From: Glycine soja
Taxonomy: Eukaryota > Streptophyta > Magnoliopsida > Fabales > Fabaceae
DNA: 64,000 nucleotides
Reading direction: 5' to 3'
Assembly: GCF_004193775.1 (NCBI RefSeq)
Contig: NC_041009.1
Coordinates: 43,393,534 to 43,457,533 of the forward strand
Shown here: positions 23,267 to 34,922 of the stretch, piece by piece
Position numbering within the stretch: the first letter of the stretch is position 1
How the letters are laid out: every line of letters starts with the position of its first letter
Made by a program: the position numbers and the translations under genes
Notes under the pieces: generated by a model
What the model saw: the letters and a program-made list of their open reading frames with translations, nothing else
Told to the model about the DNA's origin: nothing
The model's database searches: none

Positions 23267-23539
23267 CTAATTAATTCCTTTAAAAACTATGCTCCCCAAA
23301 AGCACTTGAAGAAACTGCTCTTCCCTTGCTTGGCTCAAAGTCATGACAGCAGTGTTTTTGCCACACCCACGAATTAATGATACAGAATGTCCATCACAAT
23401 AGAGCCTAATCCCACAATTAAAGAACTCAAAACCATAACTCTGCCCCTCCACATGTATAATCTTAACCTTAATATTCCGATGGCTACTAATTATGCACCT
23501 CCACTTCCATACATGCAACTGCATTCCACTCTGCTGCAA
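23267..23539 (-). CDS. Hypothetical 90-codon open frame
   Basis: An open frame beside the AT microsatellite. It has less extreme base composition than its surroundings and includes HVEGQSYGFEFFNCGIRLY and LIRGCGKN. I do not recognise the family. The 3' end runs up to the microsatellite, which may have truncated it. It could be an exon relic of a larger gene, or chance. Confidence 0.25.
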   Translation of the reverse strand: MQQSGMQLHVWKWRCIISSHRNIKVKIIHVEGQSYGFEFFNCGIRLYCDGHSVSLIRGCGKNTAVMTLSQAREEQFLQVLLGSIVFKGIN

Positions 23540-24372
23540 AAGACAAATAAGACCTGAATATTATACGTGAATTGTTGTATGAATAACAGAACCCACTATC
23601 GTAAGTCTAACTCAACTCAGTTAATTAAATATTATACGTGAATTGTTGTAAATTTTTTAGTATTTATACATCTTCAATTTCTAACAAAAAAAAAATCTAA
23701 TAATATTACCAATTATTTGTCGTCCCTCCTGTCTCTTTTCTTATCACATTACATCACCACCGATCATTTAACTCTCTTCTCTTCCCTGTCTCTCTATGGG
23801 TGGCTACAATCCTTTGGGGTGCTTAAATATCTTTATTCCTCTCCTAATATTAATTAATTAACATTATATCATGCATCTAAAGTGGGTGATAAACCGGGGT
23901 GATCGACTACGGTTAATCATTTTTAAAATAAAAGAAAGTAAATCACTTACATGTAATGAAAATAGGAACTTTATTCATCGCATGTAAATTTATTTACCAA
24001 AGAGCAAGCTCAGGACAGTTATAAATAATATGTGGATATGTTGTTTATATAACTTTGCAGCAGAAAAAGACAAGACGATTTTGAAGGAAGAAAAGATACC
24101 TTACAACAGGGAATGGTAGAAATAATGTGAAAGAAGAGAGAGATATTACATTTCATTGAATTAAAAAACGTACATGTTAAGACCTGAAAAACAATAATTC
24201 ATCACCAGCTAGCTAGCTCTAAGATCATGTTTTCTAGTCAAGCCACAGTCAAACATCACTTAGTTTGTTTATTTATTTTTTGAACATTATCAAACTCCTA
24301 AAGACAAGGAGATTAACAACAGGCTTTGAAATATTAAAAAACACAACAACAAATAATCTGCATATGTATCTG
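23540..24372. other. Downstream flank of BAHD gene
   Basis: Intergenic and presumed 3' UTR of the minus-strand BAHD gene. Two copies of 'attatacgtgaattgttgta' occur at about 23559 and 23630. No gene recognised. Confidence 0.5.
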
Positions 24373-25743
24373 CTACAATGAGGATATATACACATCCTCG
24401 TAGAACAACTTTTTGAAACGCTGCAGAATTGCTTCCTGGAAAAACACGTTGACAACAACACCATCTCCATCTGGGCTTGGAAGAATTCCTACCCTATCAT
24501 CTAGAGACCCACGTGGTAAACCAAATTGCATAGGCTTTCCCCAACCAAAATCTGCTTCATACACTGGCATGGTCATCAAGCTTGTAAGGAGAATAACGTT
24601 GTTATGTTCCCCAGCAATATAGGGTGTTTTCATACCGTGTTCTTGTCTCATGAAAAAAGCCCTTATGTGATCCAATTGCTCTTGCCCTAAACCAACACTT
24701 AATTGTGACTTTATATACTCACCCGTAATCGGATTTACTGCTTCCCTTAACTTTTGAGCAGCAAAACTTAAAGGGTTCGATATGATATCTCCCTCATAGC
24801 ATTTAGGTGTCGTTGTTCTTGCCAAAGCATTCCCAAAATAACTCTCAGGGATAGGTGGAGTCAATAACCTATTACGAATATTAACACTAAACCGAACTAT
24901 AGTTGGGTGATTTGAATTTGAATATTCAGCACGAGCCTTAGATGCACATCTCCATATATGAGCAGCAATAGCTTCAAATCTGCTATAAGGTCTTACCCCT
25001 AATTCTTTTGGACTTTCATCATTAGTCTTCTTCTTTAGCCTCTCCACTTGGCTTGATGTGAGTTTTAACAAAGAACAACTTCTTTGCTTTTGCTCTACTC
25101 CTTGTGCTTGTGTTATAGGCTTCCACTCCGGTTGATCCACGTGTTGCGATGATGATGAAAATAATTGGAGTATTGTTCGATCGAGAAACGGAATTTCATT
25201 AGGGTTTAGTTCTTCCCCTCTAGCCAGCTTTGCCCATCTGTTCATGAAGTGAATGATGCCGGTTGCATCAGTCAAAGAATGAAACATACCAAATCCAACG
25301 GCAAGGCCTTCATCACCACCACGGAACCTTGTTAATTGCACTACCAGTATTGGAGTCTCCTCTATAGGTTGAGTAGAATCAATTTTTGGAACAAGTTCAT
25401 CTGTGGACTCTGAAGGTGTAGTAAAGTCTCCATAATCAGCAAATGTGTTTGTGGTTTCTGCTTCAATCAATGTCACTCCCTTAGCGTTACAATCCACTTC
25501 CATTCGACCACTTTTTGTCAAGCTCAATCTGCCAGCAACAGGATAGTAGTACACCAAAAGCTTGCTAAGAGAGTTTCTCAACCTCTCAATTATGTTGTTG
25601 CTATAATTGGGTTTTGCTTTGTAAACGTAAAGAGTGGGTACATAACCTTGGAACCCGATTAGGTCACTATTGGATAGCCATAAAGGATCCTTTGGAGTTG
25701 GTTGATTTGGAGTGACATTGTAAGAACCCACAATGGTTACCAT
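24373..25743 (-). CDS. BAHD acyltransferase, hydroxycinnamoyl transferase-like
   Basis: A single-exon gene of 456 codons, normal BAHD length. These cytosolic enzymes move an acyl group from acyl-CoA to an alcohol or amine. The catalytic HXXXD motif is HSLTD at residues 155-159; the structural DFGWG motif is at 398-402; YYYPVAGRL (65-73) and RPYSRFEAIAAHIWRC (251-266) are also typical. The start chosen is the Met of MVTIVGSYNV at 25743 because all sibling copies begin there; an in-frame upstream Met at 25830 lies across an A-run and is unlikely. The sequence resembles the spermidine/shikimate hydroxycinnamoyl transferase clade, but acceptor and donor cannot be read from it. No lesion is seen. 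It is sibling to the 43482 gene. Confidence 0.93.
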   Translation of the reverse strand: MVTIVGSYNVTPNQPTPKDPLWLSNSDLIGFQGYVPTLYVYKAKPNYSNNIIERLRNSLSKLLVYYYPVAGRLSLTKSGRMEVDCNAKGVTLIEAETTNTFADYGDFTTPSESTDELVPKIDSTQPIEETPILVVQLTRFRGGDEGLAVGFGMFHSLTDATGIIHFMNRWAKLARGEELNPNEIPFLDRTILQLFSSSSQHVDQPEWKPITQAQGVEQKQRSCSLLKLTSSQVERLKKKTNDESPKELGVRPYSRFEAIAAHIWRCASKARAEYSNSNHPTIVRFSVNIRNRLLTPPIPESYFGNALARTTTPKCYEGDIISNPLSFAAQKLREAVNPITGEYIKSQLSVGLGQEQLDHIRAFFMRQEHGMKTPYIAGEHNNVILLTSLMTMPVYEADFGWGKPMQFGLPRGSLDDRVGILPSPDGDGVVVNVFFQEAILQRFKKLFYEDVYISSL

Positions 25744-25832
25744 TTTTTTTTTTGAATGAAGAAGGCTTGAATGTACTTGAGGTTTAGAGCTCTTTAAATA
25801 ATTGAATATATTTATTTTTCTATTTATCATCC

Positions 25833-25869
25833 ATTATTATTATTATTATTATCATTATTATTATTATTA
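25833..25869. repeat. (ATT)n microsatellite upstream of BAHD gene
   Basis: About 37 bp of ATT units with one CATT interruption. It lies about 90-125 bp upstream of the BAHD start codon, so in or near the promoter or 5' UTR. Confidence 0.9.
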
Positions 25870-28161
25870 AAGATTGCATATAGAAAAGAGCTTCAGATAG
25901 AGTCCATGAGACACACTCCATAGGGTTTGAGCACCAATTATGGAATGATAAACCAGATGAACATGGTCTCTTATACTTAAACTAGATCTACCATAATCTT
26001 CGAATTTGAAAAATAGCACTACTGACATCAGAGGCACTATCCCTTAATATTGCATTATTCATCTGCAATCATAGAACCCATCAAGTAGCATGCCAAATCA
26101 AAATTTTCCATCAGCGCATCTTCTTTCCCCTAAGCAACAAACCAAGCTGAGTATTAATTACTATATGCTAAGAGATTAAGTGATTAATCATTTGTGTTTT
26201 CAGACACATCAACTAATAATTTTTCTTCTTATCAGTTCTTTGCATTTTTTTTTTTCTCGTTTTGCCTTCGCTTTTTAAATTAGATATTGTAATTGTGAGA
26301 CTCCAACGTGTTTCTAGACGCAAATATGAGTCCAAAAGCATTGCTACGTAAACTTTGGAAAAACAAATCACATATTGTTCTTCTTCTAATTTTTTAACAT
26401 AAATAATAGAACCTTTTTCTTAAAAATATTATGATTAAAGTAAATATTCATTTTTATTAAAAATTGATAATTGATATTTGTACTATTGGGTCTTCAAAAA
26501 TGTTGTTTTTGTCTTTAATTTCTATAAATATTTTTTCTATTATGTTGATGCATTACTAATGCAAGTAATATTTTAAAATATATAATTATAAATATTTGAT
26601 ATAAAACTTGATACATGTATATTTATTAAATAACTTTAACTTTTTGTACTGTGAAAGTCTGGCTCCCTCCTTGTCCTGATTGCATTAGATTGCTGTTTTG
26701 GTTCAGCCATCCTTTCTCAATCATGTCTCCTTATGGAATACATTGGTAAGTGGTTCATGACGTTATTTATTTATTTATTTATGATATTGATCAATTATGT
26801 AATACATAAATAATTAAAAATATATTTGTTAAATTAAAAATATATTTAGTAGTTATTTAATATGAATTAATTGTATTATTTTTTAATTTAAATAATTTTT
26901 AATCAATTTAAAATATTAAATTATTTATATGTCATGATTATTAATTGAAATCATAAATAACTTGATGGACCCTATGATTCACTTTAATAATTTCTCCTCA
27001 TACATACTGATTGCATTAAAAATAGCTGATGAAGTTGAGATGTCAAAAATTAAATTTAGTGGGACCTCTATGTGTTCAGTTCAGTCTCATAAAGTGAATG
27101 CATCGTTTTTATTTTTTAATCTTGAATTTGATATATTTTTCATTCACTCCTCTTCTGTTTTTTTACAGCACTTGTTATTTTTTTTATTCTTTGTTTTGTT
27201 GAGTTAATTATCCAAGCATATGATTGTTAAAAACTCTTTTTTTTTCAAGTCAAAAAGCATGCTTTAATACGTGTTTGTTATTATGTGGTTTTATAAACTT
27301 TTTATAACTTTTATCTCAAACTTTTATTATAACACAATTTTATAATAAAAATATTTATGTATTATAATTTTAATCATATAAGATAAATTATTACTTTGTA
27401 TAAATACACATGCTAAAATATTACTTAAAATTAATTTGTCTTTGTTTATATTATCTAATTTTATTATCTTTTAAAAAAATATTTTTTCCTTAAAAAAACA
27501 CAAAAACATAAAGAAAAAAATAGTTAAGAAATCGGGTTAGGGATCTAACCTCTTAACTTGTTTTGAATTGTTTTTTTGAAAAATCACAGTATAAATCAAT
27601 CCGAATCTTCCTGAATTTGTACTGTGAATAACAAAATTATATGCTTGTGTAAATAATAATAGCATATTTATGTTTAAGTATATATTGGTTATTTCTAGTA
27701 AGTTTGTGTGAAAAAATAACACAGGGACATTTGCACGGATCGAGTCCGTATTGCGGGGAGTGCACCGAGTGTGTCTCACCTTCTCTTTGCAAACGATTGT
27801 TATCTTTTCTTTAAATTAAGCAACGGCCACAGAAAGTGATGAATGAGGAGTGTGCAACAAGAAATAAGAAATTAATGATCGTTGTGCTTAGCTTTTAGGA
27901 ATTTTATAAATCATAATTAATCAATATAAACTACATATTATATTATTATATTTATATTAATTATTTATATTTAAATGAATTTAATATAAAGTGATATATT
28001 TAAGTGAGCCCATTGATATAGGCTTAATGAGCGGAAATCAAGTTGACCCATTAGGAGATAATGAGAATTCTAATAGATTTAAAACATAATGCATGATTAT
28101 GGGTGTCAAGTAAAGAAGTTAATAAAACTCATTATGAACTTTGAACTGGTAATAGGCCAAA
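25870..28161. other. AT-rich intergenic region
   Basis: No gene recognised. The region near 26645-26755 has higher GC and could be a fragment of an exon or transposon, but I cannot name it. The short open frames here are low-complexity. Confidence 0.5.
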
Positions 28162-28933
28162 CATTAAACATTTGCACATTTGGCGTTGTCCAGCTGAGGC
28201 CAAGCCTTGTAGACCATATGAAAGAAAGATGGACTCAAGAACAATTAGTTGCTATTTTGTTGGCTATGCTGAACGTTCTTGGGGCTATAAATTTTACAAT
28301 CCCACCTTAAGATCCTTTTTCGAGACGGGAAATGTGAGATTTCTTGAGGAAGTTAAGTTTGAGAAGGAAGAGAACATAATGAATGTTGTCTTTGAGGAAA
28401 AACTTGTTATTTACAATAATCAAGTCCTCGTACCTATTAGTGTTCAAGACACAACTCCAGCAATAAAAGACAATGTTCAAACTATTGACATTGTTCCAGA
28501 ACAAGATAACAATGAGGTTCTCTCTCAAATACCTTTAGAGCAACCTCAACAACCTCAAGAAGTGTCATCAAGGAGATCGATTAAAGAGAGGAGAAGTGCA
28601 ATCTCAAATGATTATATTATATTTCTCCAAGAACATGAGGATGACGTTGGTTTAATAGAGGATGATCCAAATCAACTTCAGTCAAGCTATGCGCAATTCC
28701 AACTCTCAAAAATGGATTAACACCATGAAGGATGAGATGAAGTCTATAAATGACAATGAAGTTTAAGATCTAGTCGAGTTGCCTGAAGGTGTGAAACCTA
28801 TTGGTTGTAAATGGATATTTAAAACCAAGAAGGATTCAAAGGGTAATATCGAGAGATATAAGGCTCGTCCAGTTACTAAAGGCTTTGCTCGGAAGAAAGA
28901 CATCGACTATAAAGAAACCTTTTCTCCAGTATT

Positions 28934-30219
28934 GATAACTGCTAAATATGAGTTATTTTGATTATAAAAATATCTTTAAAAATATTTATTTAGTAGTTAT
29001 CTTTGGCTTAAATATTAAGATTTGATATTTTTCTCATTTATGGCTTGCAGATATGAAAATAAGAGATTAAAAGAGAAAAAAATCGAGAAAATATCCAAAA
29101 TTTCAGGGAAGATATGATTAAAAGCAAAACAAATCCAAGAGATATCAAAAATATCAAAAAGGAAAATTTTTAACATCAGACCCAAGTCCACTACAACAAC
29201 CATAAAGAGGGAGTCAAACCAAGCAGGAAAACACACCACAGAATCCCCTCTAGTAGGGGTTTCGTTTACGCCCTTTCTTTCTTTCATCCCTCTTATCCCA
29301 TCAGTTCTTATACCCCATTCCTCAATGGCCATAAGTGGCTAAATCCCTAGTTAGGGCCTAACATGCCTAAAAAGCTAAAAGATGTATTGTACACTTCATA
29401 TTTATCAATGCAAACAGGTGTTTTCTTTCTTATTATCTTTTCTATTTATATTTTCATGCAATATTCATCTTTATATTCGGTTAGGGGTTAGACGCTCGGA
29501 AGAAGGTAACTTCTAAATAAGATTTAGAAAAAATATGCATGCATTAGTTTTAGGGGTTAGACACTCGGAAGATGGTAACTTCTAATAGAACAAAAAGAAA
29601 GGATTTCATAAGAAAGTTATTGCTAGACATAGAATGATTATTTTATGCCCATGCATTCTTGCAAACATCTAGAATTCATCCTTCATGCATTTTATTTGTT
29701 GAGTCTTTGCAAAGGAATTTGGAAGATAAATAAATAAAATAGGTTTGTCATCCTGAGGAATCAGGAGCAAGTAATTGAATAGATGTGGGTAGAATAGAAT
29801 CACCTAAATTGATAAAGAAAAATCATAAACTCATACATCCTAGGCAAACAAGGCAGGCCAAGTCCCAACATTATCACTGATTTTATTTCTTTTATCTTCT
29901 ATTTTTATCTTATCTTATCTTATCTTATTTTTATCTTAATCTTTTATTTTATTTTTTTACTTTTATTTTCTTATTTTCTTTACCTTCTATCTTTATAATC
30001 TTTTAATCTAAATCTCTTTTTTTTCTTCTATTTTGATCTTTAAATCTTTATCTTATCTACTATATTTTCTTATCTTTATTTTAAGTTCTTTATCTATTGC
30101 TTTTAAATTGAGTTTGTATTAATCTAAGTACAGATAGAATCCCCCTGTGGATTCGACACTCGGACTTTCGAGTACTTTACTACTTGTGACAATTTGGTAA
30201 ACTTGTCAACGAGTTAACA
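28934..30219 (+). mobile_element. Solo LTR, Ty3/gypsy type, TSD AGTAT
   Basis: A 1286-bp LTR starting TGATAACTGC and ending GTTAACA, flanked by exact AGTAT at 28929-28933 and 30220-30224. No internal domain is present, so it arose by LTR-LTR recombination. The end region (tgtggattcgacactcggac, then tactacttgtgacaattt) is typical of legume Tat/Athila-like gypsy LTRs. It includes a pyrimidine tract with repeated TTATC units (29890-29935). Orientation is inferred from that end region. Confidence 0.9.
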
Positions 30220-30389
30220 AGTATCTTCAAAGGATTCTTTTGGTTAATTTGTGTAATTTTAAAATCTTCCATTTATTATATTAAATTGTCTTATATTTTT
30301 TGGTTAAATTGATTGAAATAACATGTTGTCAAAGTAACTTCTGTTGCGTAAGTTAATTTGATTGAATTTACATGGATGTTGCATGGAAT

Positions 30390-30615
30390 TATTCATGTGA
30401 AGTGTGCTCAGCCCAAAGGAAGACACAATTTGACAGAATAATTACATGCTTGCAATGGTAAACATGTGATGATTATAAATAGTGTGATCTTTCATGTGAA
30501 TAATGAAATGTTCAAAGATAATCTTTATTTGACCAGAATAATCATCATATAAGATTTTCATGTGAACAATGGAATGTCCAAAGACAACCTTTGTTTGACG
30601 GGACTTATCATCAAT
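30390..30615. repeat. Three degenerate ~65-bp tandem copies
   Basis: Units starting near 30390, 30490 and 30555 share ttcatgtgaa, then aatgtccaaag and tttgtttgac. The last two are adjacent and clearest. They lie in the decayed part of the copia relic. Confidence 0.6.
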
Positions 30616-31407
30616 GTTTGATCAATGCGTTGAGAATACCACTTGTAATTAGTATTTTTCAATCCAAAGATTGAGGATTAATGGTGCGTTAGATATCTTG
30701 TTTGGGTCTTGAAATTTACCATAAAGATTATTTGTGAATTACATATGTTTATTGTTCTCTTCTTTAATTGTTGTTGTTGTTACTACTATGGTTTAAATTA
30801 CTCATATTATGTGAATCCCAAATCTACATGTATAAAATTTAGAGTTTGAAATTGTTTTTGTGGGAGTCCTAAGGTAATATATGAGTAATCTTGGTATGCA
30901 ACATTAGAAAGTAATAAAGTGCATTATGCATTAATTGAAGAGAACAAGGAACTACATGTTTTCATATCGAAAGTCTAGAAGTTTAGAGATCATTGGATAT
31001 TATGACTTCGATTATTTCATAATATATTAATAGCAATCACTCCACATAAGGATTTACATTTGACCATGTTGGTGGAGTTAATATTTTGCTACGAGACATA
31101 CTAGAATTTATGATTGATAAATTATTGTAACTGACTTGCCTGTTGTCGCCAACATTAAGTAGCCATCAGGTGTTTATTGAGACAATATCTTAGCAGTCTT
31201 GTTAAGGATTCAACTAAGTATTTTTTTTTTGGTTGACATAAAGTATTTGGTTATTGAATAAAGAATTTAGAAAATACATATTTGTATAGAACATAAAGGA
31301 ACTCATTTCATGCTAGCTAATCCACATACTAAAGGTATGACACTAAAGTTTAATCTATTTATTTATTTAGTCCATAATATTTAGTAATTTCACATGAAGT
31401 GAGAGAA

Positions 31408-31670
31408 TGTTAGAATTAATGTCTCATGTGAAAGACATGCGACTTATGTAGGGACTAATAAATAAATAATTAAGGACTAAATTATAATTGGGTTAAATAG
31501 GAGAAATTTCTAGAGGTAACTGTTATTTGATGAAAATAGTGGTAGTGATTATAAAAAGGGTTAATACTCACTAACGTAAAATAAGGTCTTCTTTCCCACA
31601 TAAAAATGTTTTTTCTATTATTTTTAAGAATCATAGGTTTTATGATCCTGTTGATTTTCTATATATAATT
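31408..31670 (+). repeat. Putative 3' LTR of decayed copia element
   Basis: It begins TGTTAGAATTAATGTC directly after a polypurine-like tract. The right border is unclear and the left LTR was not found, so the extent is approximate. Confidence 0.5.
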
Positions 31671-32014
31671 GTTAATTTAGGAAACCTGATTTACAATTAT
31701 AACGACAACCCTTCAATTTGGAATTGAACTCAAGCGTGTGATGGTGACTCTCTGATTTAGGAATGAACACGAGCACACGACACCAACATACGAATACGAC
31801 ACAACATACAAAACTTCTTTCGATCTCTATCGACAAATGAGGTGGCGAGTTGACCAGAAAACCTTGCTGGAAGTGGACAATAGTGTGTCGGTGCCGCTGA
31901 GGAGGAGCTAGAGGATGGATCGAATTTAAGAAATTTTTTTTTTGAAAAAAAAATCTTGTGTTGTCAGATTTATAGTAGTCCCACACTTTTTCCAAGGAAA
32001 CAAATAGTTTACCG

Positions 32015-32440
32015 CTAAAAAAAGAATGAAGTTTGGGTGACTTTTCCTATTCCAAAACCATTAATTGTTTGAATTATTATAAGTTATAGGAATTGGTATG
32101 CTATTAATTTTTTGAATTGTTTATAGTTTGATAGTTTAAGTTAGTTTATTAAATTAAAACTATTTAATAAATTAATTATTAAAATAATTAATAATTGTAA
32201 GATGACATAAAAATATATGCATATAAATTTTATTATTGTTCTATAAATAAAAATATTTTTAAGCAATTACAATTTTAAATATAGTTTTAGGTTGCTGTGA
32301 CTCAAATTCTATATTAATTTTAAATTTTTATATATTTTAATATCATAATAAATATTTATTCAAAATTAAAATAATAATAAAGTATGTTAAAAGATTCACG
32401 TGTAATTGATAAGAGTATGTAATAAAAGTGAGGAGTCTGT
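32015..32440. repeat. Dispersed repeat, copy A
   Basis: An AT-rich ~425-bp segment whose reverse complement is found around 41330-41665 and continued at 43167-43265. Shared words include ccattaattgtttgaatta, ttctataaataaaaatattt and attaaaataataataaagta. No coding or terminal structure identifies its class. Confidence 0.7.
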
Positions 32441-32688
32441 AAATTCATATTTTCATAGGCTGTGAGTGAAATGTTGGTTTATGTAACATATGTGTTTGGT
32501 GGGTATTGGAGTAGGAAAATTTTTAAGTGATATATACATAAAATAACACATAATACTAAAGTAATATAAATATTAGTAAAAATGTTATGAATTAATTAGT
32601 TTGGTTTCAAAAATACAAATTATAAATTAAATCAAATCGATTGGTTTAAAAAAAAAATCATTCAAACATATAACAAAAATCGATTGGA

Positions 32689-33015
32689 AGCCAAATTAAA
32701 TGGTTGTTAATGGGTGATAATGACCACTAATGAATTATAACAACCAATAATGAGTGGTAATGACTACTAAATGCATTCTTGATGGTAGAATGCCTATATA
32801 TAACACATGTATTTGGTCCCTGAGCTCATCCTTTTCGAATTCATTCTGATACACTATCTAGAGAGAGGAAGAGAGAGCTTGGAAGAACCAAAAATAAGAA
32901 ACTCTTTATGGCAATGGCTGGAGGTATGATTTGATTTTTATTTTCCGCATTTTGTTAATGACCTGTGTTTGTTTTGTAGTTTGTAGTATCAGAGGTTAAA
33001 AGGTTTAATCTAACA
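32689..33015 (+). repeat. 5' LTR (truncated) of old copia element
   Basis: It aligns with 38490-38804. It contains the TATATATAAC core-promoter word near 32792 and ends AACA two bases before the primer site. Confidence 0.9.
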
Positions 33016-34105
33016 TTTGGTATCAGAGCCACAGTTGCCTCTGCCTTGTCCATTTTGGGTTTTCGGTATTTTTTTGATTTAATTTCGTTTATGGTATGAA
33101 GGGCCTTGTTTCTTAAAAATAAGATTAGAAATCTTTATTTTATTTGATTTCCTTGTTTTTGGCTTTTGAATGGTGTAAAATGATGTCCAAATGACGGAGA
33201 ACCGAATGGGTCTGCATATGAGTCAGGTTTGACCCGCTAGAGGTTGAAGATGATGAATAGCATTATAAACAAAAAAAAAATGAAAAACCCTACATTTTGT
33301 GCTAGCTGAGTGTCAAACTCATCACTCATAGGTCACTATAGCACGTGCAAACCACTAAATCAATAAAGCTTTTCTAATATGCAATTGTTTTTCATATGTT
33401 ATATACTTATTCTGCTTTACAATTTTTGGAATTTTGATTTATTTTATACATGAATATATTCTGGAAAATTTTATTCTATGCATATATATATATATATGAA
33501 ATCAATTGCATAATATTATGTTTCAATTATAAAATTATATGTGAATCTTATTCATAATTATATTGTATCTTAATTTTAAAATGCATAATACGATTTATTC
33601 TCATATAATAAAGTTTTATGTCTAAGTGATCTTTATAATTTTGATTAATTATGGATTAACCACAACATCTATATTTGATTAAAATTATATATTAAGTTGG
33701 TTAAAGATCATATAAGGAATTAGACATAATATTGTAATTAATTATACTTATATAATGAATTTTATCCCACAAGAATGTTTATTATAACTGTATAATTAAT
33801 TGGGATAAAATGACATATTATTTTTCATGATTTACCCACAGGCATCATGAGGTATGTATAATTTGTCAATTTTATCATAAAATAAATATTTTTGATAAAA
33901 ATTAAATTATTTTCATGTTGTACCTGTAAAGCATGAATTTGAGCAAGTAATTTGATTATTCTATCATAAGGTTTAATTGTTTCTTATTGAATTAAAAATT
34001 TAGCCCACAGACAACTTTTATTTCACAAGATTCAATTTTATGGTATATTTACCTTGGTAAAAGATACAATTAAAATTAGTATGCCTCAAATTTTGACATA
34101 AACCT

Positions 34106-34891
34106 TTGAATTTTGCAGTTTCTCAAACTATTAGTTTTTCTGATATTCAATGTGATGTTCCCGAACTCAAAGGAGATAACTATAAGATATGGAAGGAGAG
34201 AATTCTTCTACAATTGGGGTGGATGGACATAGACTATGCTATAAGGAAAGACGAACCACTTGTAATCACTGATGAAAGTATCCCAGTTGACGTTGCGCTA
34301 TATGAGCGATGGGAGCGATCCAACCGGCTCAGCGTGATGTTCATTAAGACCAAAATCTCGGCTGGGATACGTGGTTTTGTTGACCAACATGAAAAGGTCC
34401 GAGACTTGCTTAAGACCATTGATGATCAGTTCATCACTTCAGATAAGACTTTAGCAAGCACTTTGATCATGAAGTTCTGTTCTCTTCGGCTCACCAATGT
34501 GAAAGGTGTGCATGAGTACATCATGAAAATGCGAGATATTTCAGCTCAACTTAAGAAACTAGAGGTTGATATGTCTGAGTCCTTTCTAGTGCATTTCATT
34601 TTGAACACCCTTCCACATGAATATGGGCCGTTTAAGATTTCCTACAACACACATAAAGATAAATGGTCTATCAATGAATTAATGACCATGTGTGTTCAGG
34701 AAGAAGAAAGGCTTATAATGGAGATGGGGGAGAGTGCATTGTTGACTATTGCTTATGGGAAGAATAAAATAATTAAGTCTCAAGCTAATCAGAAGGGGAA
34801 TGGTAAAATACCACCTCAAGCTGATATTAAGAAGGTGACAAAGTGTTTCTTTTGCAAGAAGAAGGGACACATGAAGAAGAAAGAAAGGTAA
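34106..34891 (+). pseudogene. Copia Gag-like frame, 261 codons, truncated at zinc knuckle
   Basis: An open frame with the plant copia Gag (UBN2-type) pattern: LKGDNYKIWKERILLQLGW near the start, HYI/YIMKMRDIS and LNTLPHEYGPFKISYN later. It ends inside a CCHC knuckle (CFFCKKKGHMKK) where a frame disruption creates a stop at 34889-34891. In the intact family Gag continues into protease. Confidence 0.85.
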
Positions 34892-34922
34892 ATCAATCTC
34901 ATTAGTATGTTATGAATCTAAT

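Larger units (their letters stand above)
28162..31407 (+). pseudogene. Decayed copia pol, split by a solo LTR
   Basis: The left part (28162-28933) encodes the end of integrase and start of reverse transcriptase: HIWRCPAEAKP, SRTISCYFVGYAERSWGYKF, a long acidic linker, then PIGCKWIFKTKKDSKGNIER and DYKETFSPV. A gypsy-type solo LTR (28934-30219) splits the SPV codons; copia coding resumes at 30220 with S-S-KDSF. After that the coding sequence is lost until ~31289, where EHKGTHFMLA and KGM mark the RNase H tail. A purine tract (gaagtgagaga) precedes a putative 3' LTR at 31408. It is the same broad family as the element at 32.7-38.8 kb, but older. Confidence 0.85.

Noticed and set aside
29015..29332. 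105-codon minus-strand frame
   Set aside because: It lies wholly within the solo LTR, with no recognised motif.
31672..31995. 107-codon minus-strand frame
   Set aside because: Next to a copia LTR relic, no family recognised, and poly-Phe/Lys runs arise from homopolymers.
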